Shown here one piece after another: positions 7,654-12,485 of a stretch of DNA of 12,485 nt. Source of the stretch: BMS3Bbin07 sp036244995 (GTDB lineage Bacteria > Nitrospirota > Thermodesulfovibrionia > Thermodesulfovibrionales > JdFR-85); NCBI GenBank assembly GCA_036244995.1, contig BTTF01000063.1:1-12485 (forward strand). Reading direction: 5' to 3'. Within the stretch, counting starts at the first letter, position 1. Each line of letters begins with the position of its first letter. A program made the translations under genes and the position numbers. The notes under the pieces are model-generated. The model ran no database searches, was not told the origin of the DNA, and worked only from the letters and a program-made list of their open reading frames with translations.

Positions 7654-9917
7654 CCGCCCTCCTCCCTGAGGATAAGGGAGATCATGAGTCTTGCGCCTCC
7701 CTTGTCGAGTGGCTGGTTGCCGGAGCCGCACTGAGGGTCCTGCACACAGGATGGACACCCGCTCTCACAGGGGCACTCATCTATAAACTTCATGGAGAGC
7801 GTCAACCACGTCTGCGCCACATCAAAGGCATGCCTTGTAAGCCCAACGCCACCTTCACATCCGTCATAAATAAATATTGCCGGCCCCCTGAACTGCGGAT
7901 AATTGGTATAACTTAATCCCCCTATATCCATCTTTTCACAGAGTGCAATCAGTGGCATACACGCTATGGCGGCATGTTCCAGGGCATGGATGCTTCCACC
8001 AAGGTCAAAGCCCTCACCCTCTACAGCCTCTTTTATGTTATCCGGAATCCTGAACCAAACACCTTCCGTATCAAATATATACTCCGGCATCTCAATGCTG
8101 TGCCTGGAGAGCCTGGCCCTGTCGTAAAGCCTCCTCTTTTCATACCCCACAACCCTCTGGCTTATCCTGAGCCCGCCCAGGTGAATCGTCAGATTGCTGA
8201 GGTCTTTCTTTTGCTTTTCAGCCAATATCTCGGTCTCCTCAGCGCTCAGGGCCTGCGTGTAATAAGGCACATCAACCTCCCTGACAAAAACTTTCCTCTC
8301 CTCCATGCTGAGCTGTCCTACCTGGTACTGCCTTCCCCTGTGCAGATATATTGCCCCGGGAAAGGCATCCCTAAAAACCCTCAGACCATTCAGCTCACCT
8401 ATCACATTGCCGTCTTTATCAATAATGCGGAAGGACTCCCCTATCCCCCTGATGCTCACCCCCTTGTGGGGCATCCATATGCCTGAGTACCATACATCAC
8501 CCTTTTTGCCCAATCTGAGGGCCTTTTCCCTTATGAGTTCATCTATGAGGGGCCTCAACCTGACCATGTCGTACACACTGTCATCCTCTCTCAGGTAGAC
8601 CTCGGCAGCAGCACAGGGAAGGTGTTTCTTTAAAATCACCGGACTTTCAGGGTCGATTATGGCTGCCTCGTGACTCTTTCCAAAAAAGGTTTCCGGATGT
8701 CTTATTAAATACTGGTCCAGGGCGTCCTGAATTGCAATCATTATTATAAGGGACTCCTCGCCGTGCCTTCCTACCCTGCCCGCCCTCTGCCAAGTGCTCG
8801 AGATCGAGCCCGGATACCCTGCAAGTATACAGCAATCAAGCCCGCCTATATCAACACCAAGCTCAAGGGCGCTCGTGGATACTACCCCTGAGAGTTCTCC
8901 TTCAAAGAGCCTCCGCTCAATCTCCCGCCTCTCCTTCGGGAGAAACCCCGCCCTGTAAGGGCTGATCCTGTCGGCCAGCTCCGGCGCCCTCTTTACAGCC
9001 CAGGTATAGATCAGCTCTGTAATCTTCCTTGCCTTGGTAAAGACTATGGTCTTGAGCCCTGCCCTGAGGGATTCCACAAACAGCCTCATTGCAACCGTAT
9101 ATGCGCTCTCCATGGGATTTATAAAGAGGAAATGCCTGCCTCCCTGGGGTGCACCGCTCTTTGTAACCGCTTTAAAGGGCAGCCCCACCAGGCTTTCTGC
9201 AAGGTCTGCCGGGTTTGCAATGGTTGCCGAACTTGCGATAAACTGCGGGTCTGATCCCCACCTCCGGCATATGCGTCTGAGTCTCCGCAGTACCTGTGCG
9301 ACATTGGAGCCAAAAACACCCCTGTATGCATGTATCTCGTCGATGACAACATAGCGGAGGTTCCTGAAAAACTCCTCCCATTTCGGATGATAGGCATTGA
9401 TTGCAAAGTGAAGCATATCAGGGTTTGTAAATATCACATTCGGAAGCCTTTCCCTTATTTTCTTTCTCCTGTAGGCAGTTGTATCGCCGTCATATACCTC
9501 GGCAGGGGCGAGGGGACGTTTTGAACCACTTCTATCGCCAATGCCGAGGGGTTGCAGCAGCCCGTTCAGATTGTTCACCTGATCCTGCTCAAGCCCTTTC
9601 AAAGGAAAGAGATAAAGCGCCCTTGCCTGTGGGTCCCCGAGAATGGTTTCGACAACAGGTATGTTGTAAATAAGGCTCTTGCCGCTCGCAGTGGGTGTCA
9701 TCACCACAACGTTATCACCCCGTCTGACGAGTTCTATGCCCTCTACCTGATGGGACCAGAAACGGCTGATCCCCCTTGAAAGCAGCAGCCCCCTAAGTCT
9801 TTCATCAAGCTCAAGGTCTCGGTATTGCGGTTCTTCAGGCGGAATATATCTGTGAGTGGTCACCTGCAGGCCAAAGGCCCTGTCCTCTTTAAACTTGTGT
9901 ACGAATTTTTCGAGCAT
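7650..9917 (-). CDS. DEAD/DEAH-box helicase with C-terminal DUF1998 zinc-binding domain (YprA/MrfA-like)
   Basis: A 755-residue superfamily 2 helicase. Motifs in order are HQ (56-57), Walker A TPTASGKS (74-81), DEIH (193-196), SAT (230-232), SALELGVDIGG (349-359) and QRAGRVGR (377-384). The C-terminal third is a DUF1998-type domain with a cysteine cluster CPCESGCPSC...C (C715, C717, C721, C724, C730) that probably binds zinc. Length and layout match Bacillus MrfA/YprA, a 3'-5' DNA helicase that repairs mitomycin-type lesions with the nuclease MrfB, and are related to Hrq1. No MrfB-like gene is seen in this window. The stop overlaps the rluD-like start, so the two are coupled. The start has no strong Shine-Dalgarno, so 9917 is probable but not certain. 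Confidence 0.93.
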   Translation of the reverse strand: MLEKFVHKFKEDRAFGLQVTTHRYIPPEEPQYRDLELDERLRGLLLSRGISRFWSHQVEGIELVRRGDNVVVMTPTASGKSLIYNIPVVETILGDPQARALYLFPLKGLEQDQVNNLNGLLQPLGIGDRSGSKRPLAPAEVYDGDTTAYRRKKIRERLPNVIFTNPDMLHFAINAYHPKWEEFFRNLRYVVIDEIHAYRGVFGSNVAQVLRRLRRICRRWGSDPQFIASSATIANPADLAESLVGLPFKAVTKSGAPQGGRHFLFINPMESAYTVAMRLFVESLRAGLKTIVFTKARKITELIYTWAVKRAPELADRISPYRAGFLPKERREIERRLFEGELSGVVSTSALELGVDIGGLDCCILAGYPGSISSTWQRAGRVGRHGEESLIIMIAIQDALDQYLIRHPETFFGKSHEAAIIDPESPVILKKHLPCAAAEVYLREDDSVYDMVRLRPLIDELIREKALRLGKKGDVWYSGIWMPHKGVSIRGIGESFRIIDKDGNVIGELNGLRVFRDAFPGAIYLHRGRQYQVGQLSMEERKVFVREVDVPYYTQALSAEETEILAEKQKKDLSNLTIHLGGLRISQRVVGYEKRRLYDRARLSRHSIEMPEYIFDTEGVWFRIPDNIKEAVEGEGFDLGGSIHALEHAAIACMPLIALCEKMDIGGLSYTNYPQFRGPAIFIYDGCEGGVGLTRHAFDVAQTWLTLSMKFIDECPCESGCPSCVQDPQCGSGNQPLDKGGARLMISLILREEGG

Positions 9918-10121
9918 TAAGAATTATATTGCTTCAGAGGTGAAAAATGCGATTTTAAAGCCAGAGGACCGATTCAGATTAAAAAATACGGCGGGCTTTT
10001 TGGTTCCCTTTAACGTCCTGCTCATGAAGTTTTTTTCCACGTCGCAGAGTTAAAACGCTGTAAAAAAATAATATTTTATGGTATATTTATATAGAATAAC
10101 GTGGGAGGGTTCGAATACACA
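9918..10121. promoter_or_regulatory. divergent intergenic region between the helicase and the three-gene cassette
   Basis: The helicase is transcribed leftward and the cassette rightward, so promoters for both are expected here. The right part (about 10050-10100) is extremely AT-rich, with several TATA-like hexamers and no convincing -35, which fits a promoter for the cassette without proving it. An inverted pair AAAGCC/GGCTTT, about 29 nt apart, lies near 9956-9997, but no gene ends there on the plus strand. GGGAGGG at 10103-10109 is the likely ribosome binding site for the ATG at 10122. Confidence 0.35.
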
Positions 10122-10751
10122 ATGAGAGTCAAAGAGGGAAGTTTTACAATCATACTCGTAGGACACTGGAATAAATATATCTTGACTCCTGACTGGCTAG
10201 GCAAAAACATATTTAACGATGATCAAATAGGCGTTGACGTTGCTTTCAACTTAGCCCTACCCAATAGATACACTTCTCAGAAAAGCAATGTTATGCTTGT
10301 ACCAAGCTCGAATAACGTAACACTTGTGCCCCTCAAGCCTGAAGGTCAATGCTTAGAAAATGCAGAAACATTTGCACACACACTTGTTTCATTATTACCT
10401 GCTACTCCAGTTCAAGCTTATGGATTTAATTTCGGTTATACGGAAAAAATCAATGATGATTTAATGAAGATGTTTGATTTTAATGATGACGACTGGTTTA
10501 AAGAACAAGAAATAGCAACGACACATAAGTCGATTCATAGGAGAATTATCGTTGAAGATACAGCAGTGAATCTTAGGATATCCCATGACAATGAAAATAT
10601 TTCATTTGATTTTAATTATCATTATGATGTAAAGAGCACAGAGGATATCAAAAAAAATCTTAAGGGTGCTGCACTAAAAAACAAGGGAATCTCCGAGAAA
10701 GTATTAAAAACTGTTTATAAACTTGATTTCGATAGTGTAAAAGAGGGTTGA
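10122..10751 (+). CDS. uncharacterised protein, first gene of a HEPN-containing cassette
   Basis: A 209-residue protein I do not recognise. It has no signal peptide or membrane segment. The N-terminal two thirds read as alternating beta-strand stretches (SFTIILVGHW, SNVMLVPSS, NNVTLVPLKP) followed by LPATPVQAYGFNFGYT (92-107), then an acidic patch FDFNDDDWF (118-126). The C-terminus is lysine-rich and helical. The ATG at 10122 has GGGAGGG 12 bp upstream; an in-frame GTG at 10101 would add seven residues but has no Shine-Dalgarno. The stop is 1 bp before the next ATG, so the pair is surely co-translated. Base composition is clearly more AT-rich than the purine and helicase genes, suggesting acquisition by transfer. 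It may be a structural, sensor or antitoxin-like partner of the HEPN protein, but this is speculation. Confidence 0.75.
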   Translation: MRVKEGSFTIILVGHWNKYILTPDWLGKNIFNDDQIGVDVAFNLALPNRYTSQKSNVMLVPSSNNVTLVPLKPEGQCLENAETFAHTLVSLLPATPVQAYGFNFGYTEKINDDLMKMFDFNDDDWFKEQEIATTHKSIHRRIIVEDTAVNLRISHDNENISFDFNYHYDVKSTEDIKKNLKGAALKNKGISEKVLKTVYKLDFDSVKEG

Positions 10752-10752
10752 A

Positions 10753-11355
10753 ATGGCAGAAACAGAGCGGATTACCGAAAAAGCGAGAACAGATTCCGGA
10801 ATTATTGAGTATCCAATAGAGCAAAATTGGAAGCGAGGCAAAATTTATACTTCCTATCCTGGTAGCGAAAGTCAATATGATATTGTTGAAGTTCAATACA
10901 AAGGCCCTACAAGGATTACCTATGCAGTAAATGCACCTGCGCCAGTTCACATTAAATTAGACGAGGTTTCAGAACAATTATGTATTATACCTCATCATAC
11001 CTCTACAGCTTCAAAAGCTTATCCATCAAAAAATGAATATGATATTGCTTTGATATGCGAACTATACGCAATTAAGAATGTATTGGATGTCAAGAGTTTC
11101 CTCCTTGAAAACTCTCATCTAATTTCTCCTCTTCGAGATATCTACGGAGAAATTAGAAGGATTTTTACTGACAAGGCAAACAGCATCATCCTGGAGAAAG
11201 TCATAGATCCTGTTGAAAACTATTCGGGGCTTCACATAAAAATAATCAATGACCTATCTTCGGATGAAGCTCTTTCACTATTGGATCGTTTCGACGAAGA
11301 ATGGTGGCTGGATGTTGACTTTAAAATCAGAAGACTACTTACCATCATGGCATAG
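10753..11355 (+). CDS. uncharacterised protein with C-terminal FDEEWWLD motif, second gene of the cassette
   Basis: A 200-residue cytoplasmic protein without transmembrane segments. The N-terminal part (1-90) looks beta-rich, with EYPIEQNWKRGKIY and ITYAVNAPAPVHIKL. The C-terminal part (95-190) reads as a helical/alpha-beta domain: a helix with LLENSHLISPLRDIYGEIRRIF (117-138), a strand ILEKVIDP (146-153), then LHIKIINDLSSDEAL and LDRFDEEWWLD (177-187). I have the impression that this last arrangement occurs in other small uncharacterised bacterial proteins, but I cannot attach a function. It follows gene 1 by 1 bp and precedes the HEPN gene by 6 bp, with AGAGGG upstream of the ATG. AT-rich like its neighbours. 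One of the two unknown proteins could be the partner of the HEPN protein, but the sequence does not show which. Confidence 0.78.
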   Translation: MAETERITEKARTDSGIIEYPIEQNWKRGKIYTSYPGSESQYDIVEVQYKGPTRITYAVNAPAPVHIKLDEVSEQLCIIPHHTSTASKAYPSKNEYDIALICELYAIKNVLDVKSFLLENSHLISPLRDIYGEIRRIFTDKANSIILEKVIDPVENYSGLHIKIINDLSSDEALSLLDRFDEEWWLDVDFKIRRLLTIMA

Positions 11356-11361
11356 GATTGA

Positions 11362-11754
11362 ATGAGTTTCGATTGGTCAGAATATGTGGAGCTCGCCGAG
11401 AAACTTATCGAGCAAGAAAAAGACAAAAAAATAGAAGCTGCTTATTACCGTTCCTCCGTTAGTCGTTCATACTATGGCGCATATTGTTTAGCTCGTGATT
11501 TATTGCGCGGTAATGGGTTTGACATTCCACGAACTGAGGCACATAAGGCAGTACGAGAAGCATTTCAGCAAGACGGTCGCAGCGTAAATAGGAAAGTCGG
11601 AGAAGATTTGAAAAGATTATGGGGTGAAAGAAAAAATGCTGATTATGATGCCCCTCAGCCATTTGATAAGGTCAGAGCGGAGAAAGCCCTTAAATTGGCA
11701 AAAAAGCTATTAGAACTTTACTCTGATCATAATGTTAAAAAAATAGCACCCTAA
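11362..11754 (+). CDS. small HEPN-domain protein, third gene of the cassette
   Basis: A 130-residue all-helical protein of the HEPN superfamily (group with a YYGAY helix and an R..ADY motif). Helix 2 carries RSSVSRSYYGAYCLARDLL (30-48), H61 sits in EAHKAV like the HKG-type position of relatives, and the last core helix carries ERKNADYDAP (89-98). HEPN proteins are often RNases or nucleotide-binding partners in toxin-antitoxin, abortive infection and CRISPR-associated systems. The canonical catalytic Rx4-6H of HEPN RNases is not present: after R90 the expected His position is occupied by the ADYD segment. It could therefore be a non-RNase HEPN, typical of the R..ADY subgroup. It begins 6 bp after the previous stop, with AGGAT just upstream. 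Confidence 0.85.
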   Translation: MSFDWSEYVELAEKLIEQEKDKKIEAAYYRSSVSRSYYGAYCLARDLLRGNGFDIPRTEAHKAVREAFQQDGRSVNRKVGEDLKRLWGERKNADYDAPQPFDKVRAEKALKLAKKLLELYSDHNVKKIAP

Positions 11755-11757
11755 ACC

Positions 11758-11780
11758 AATTGTTTGCAATTTCTTCTTTT
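11758..11780 (+). terminator. weak terminator-like hairpin after the HEPN gene
   Basis: AATTG (11758-11762), a TTTG loop and CAATT (11767-11771), followed by TCTTCTTTT, start 4 bp after the HEPN stop. The stem is only 5 bp and AT-rich, so it would be a poor intrinsic terminator. Position is its main support. Confidence 0.25.
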
Positions 11781-12046
11781 AATTTGTTCTGATCTGTCCA
11801 GGAGTAACAGTTTAGTCCCCTCCCCCTTTTTATTGGCAGAATTGATTGATCGGAAAGAATTATTAAAGAGAGCAGCCCGAGCAGCAAAGGTATCAGAAGT
11901 CAGTAGAATTTGCGTTAAAATTACCCGGCAGACCGAGAAAGAAAAAAGAGTAAAATATGGGGAATATCCCTTCTATTCTGGTATTTTCCTCCCTGCTGAA
12001 CATCGCCGAAGGGAATAAGGTATTTTGATGCTTATCCGTTACCCGC

Positions 12047-12097
12047 AACACCACTTGTCGCTCACTTTACAGTCAAAGGTGAGCGACAAATGGTGTT
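12047..12097. repeat. 19-bp-arm inverted repeat (hairpin)
   Basis: aacaccacttgtcgctcac (12047-12065) and gtgagcgacaaatggtgtt (12079-12097) pair at 18 of 19 positions around a 13-nt centre. The single mismatch (C12054/A12090) would be G-U on a minus-strand RNA. There is no T-run after it on either strand, so it is not a classic terminator. A related sequence, tgaccgacaat, follows at about 12110-12120. It could be a mobile-element end, a REP-type palindrome or a regulatory hairpin. Confidence 0.65.
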
Positions 12098-12137
12098 TCA
12101 GTGAATAAATGACCGACAATCCAGACAAACACGTGTA

Positions 12138-12218
12138 GGGTCCGGCTTTACTACTGACATTTGGCTGCTCAAAACATTTTGTCAAAATCATCGGAAAGTC
12201 AATAGTAAAGCCTGACCC
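12138..12218. repeat. REP/BIME-like inverted pair with 21-bp arms
   Basis: Two arms, 12138-12158 and 12198-12218, are inverted copies matching at 19 of 21 bases. The core is GGCTTTACTA in the left arm and TAGTAAAGCC in the right, with GGGTC/GACCC at the outer ends. They are separated by 39 nt containing a small ATTTT-GTC-AAAAT hairpin. The GGGTC-pyrimidine-rich form and head-to-head arrangement resemble REP elements mobilised by REP-associated tyrosine transposases (TnpA-REP). It sits 19 bp before the brnT start. A copy search of the genome would settle it. Confidence 0.6.
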
Positions 12219-12237
12219 TGTTCATATGCTTTAATTA

Positions 12238-12485
12238 ATGGCCATATTTGAACTCCTGTTGAAATGCACCTGGTTTGACCGGGACGAGCACAACGCTGAA
12301 AAGAACCGGCAAAAGCATTGTGTTACGCCGTCGGAATGTGAGGAGATTTTCTTTAACCGGCCCGTAGTGGTTGCAGATGACATCAAACATTCGGAGAAGG
12401 AAAACCGATTCTATGCCCTCGGCCATACTGATGCGGGAAGACTGCTGTTTGTAGTCCTTACGATCCGCGGGAGTAATATCCGTGT
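12238..12485 (+). CDS. brnT: BrnT-family toxin (partial, runs off window end)
   Basis: An open frame that does not close before the window end gives 82 complete codons of a BrnT-like ribonuclease toxin (RelE-fold), which cleaves RNA and is neutralised by a BrnA antitoxin usually encoded just downstream. The family pattern is clear: WFDRDEHNAEKNRQKHCV (12-29), SECEEIFFNRPVVV (32-45), HSEKENRFYALG (51-62) and RLLFVVLTIRG (67-77) then NIRV. The usual KHGV reads KHCV. An in-frame TAA one codon upstream of the ATG rules out a longer start. No good Shine-Dalgarno is visible. The GC content is closer to the core genes than to the HEPN cassette. The antitoxin is expected beyond 12485. Confidence 0.88.
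   Translation, partial: MAIFELLLKCTWFDRDEHNAEKNRQKHCVTPSECEEIFFNRPVVVADDIKHSEKENRFYALGHTDAGRLLFVVLTIRGSNIR

Larger units (their letters stand above)
11755..12237. other. intergenic stretch without a convincing gene
   Basis: About 480 bp between the HEPN gene and brnT. An open frame at 11764-12018 begins with TTG, has no ribosome binding site and gives a low-complexity, charge-skewed product that I do not recognise, so I do not call it. A C/T-rich tract is seen near 11817-11832. From 12047 onward the region holds a long hairpin and a REP-like inverted pair, listed separately. It looks like a mobile-element scar or accumulation zone. Confidence 0.6.

Noticed and set aside
7654..7758. N-terminal extension of the RluD-like protein (35 residues)
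   Set aside because: It lies wholly within the helicase coding sequence; the ATGA overlap and GGAGGAGG point to the start at 7653.
9956..9999. Terminator-like AAAGCC...GGCTTT followed by T's on the plus strand
   Set aside because: No plus-strand gene ends there, and the loop of about 29 nt is too long for a convincing intrinsic terminator.
11764..12018. Open frame of 84 codons after the HEPN gene
   Set aside because: TTG start, no ribosome binding site, no recognisable motif and an odd composition; it crosses a C/T-rich tract. I treat it as chance.
11957..12027. Short frame reading ...SSLLNIAEGNKVF, reminiscent of the NIAEG motif of four-helix-bundle proteins
   Set aside because: Only about 23 codons after an in-frame stop, with no supporting sequence upstream; too short to call a gene remnant.

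Overview
The window looks like a bacterial chromosome segment with a moderately GC-rich housekeeping core and an AT-rich accessory segment at its right end. The gene styles (a stand-alone MetE-core-like protein, a single-domain PurH, a MutS2, a DUF1998-type DEAD-box helicase) and the REP-like repeats are what I would expect from a Nitrospirota- or Desulfobacterota-like lineage. This placement is inferred from general resemblance only.

Layout. Bases 1-68 hold a tRNA-Ala(GGC) on the minus strand, cut by the window edge, with its own promoter upstream. A plus-strand run follows (273-4341): a MetE/UROD-superfamily methyltransferase-like protein, thymidylate kinase (tmk, ATGA overlap) and MutS2 (20-bp gap). 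A sigma70-like promoter whose -10 sits inside a perfect 20-bp palindrome precedes this run. It converges, with a 4-bp overlap, on a minus-strand run (9917 down to 4338): a DUF1998-type DEAD-box helicase, an RluD-family pseudouridine synthase (ATGA overlap), a 291-bp structured spacer, a single-domain PurH (IMP cyclohydrolase only) and purD. The purH-purD pair covers late and early steps of de novo purine synthesis. Both genes have strong GGAGG ribosome binding sites.

Right of the helicase (about 10,050 onward) base composition becomes visibly AT-rich. A compact plus-strand cassette of three small genes follows with gaps of 1 and 6 bp: two proteins I cannot assign to a known function, then a small HEPN-domain protein. 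Tight spacing, low GC and the HEPN partner suggest a horizontally acquired toxin-antitoxin or defence-type module. This is the best candidate in the window for an undescribed system. After it, about 480 bp without a convincing gene hold a 19-bp-arm hairpin and a REP-like inverted pair with 21-bp arms. The window ends inside a BrnT-family toxin gene that starts at 12238.

The most unusual non-coding structure is at 6569-6698. It is a 130-bp element with 12-bp perfect terminal inverted repeats enclosing two adjacent hairpins, laid out like a three-way-junction RNA, between the rluD-like gene and purH.
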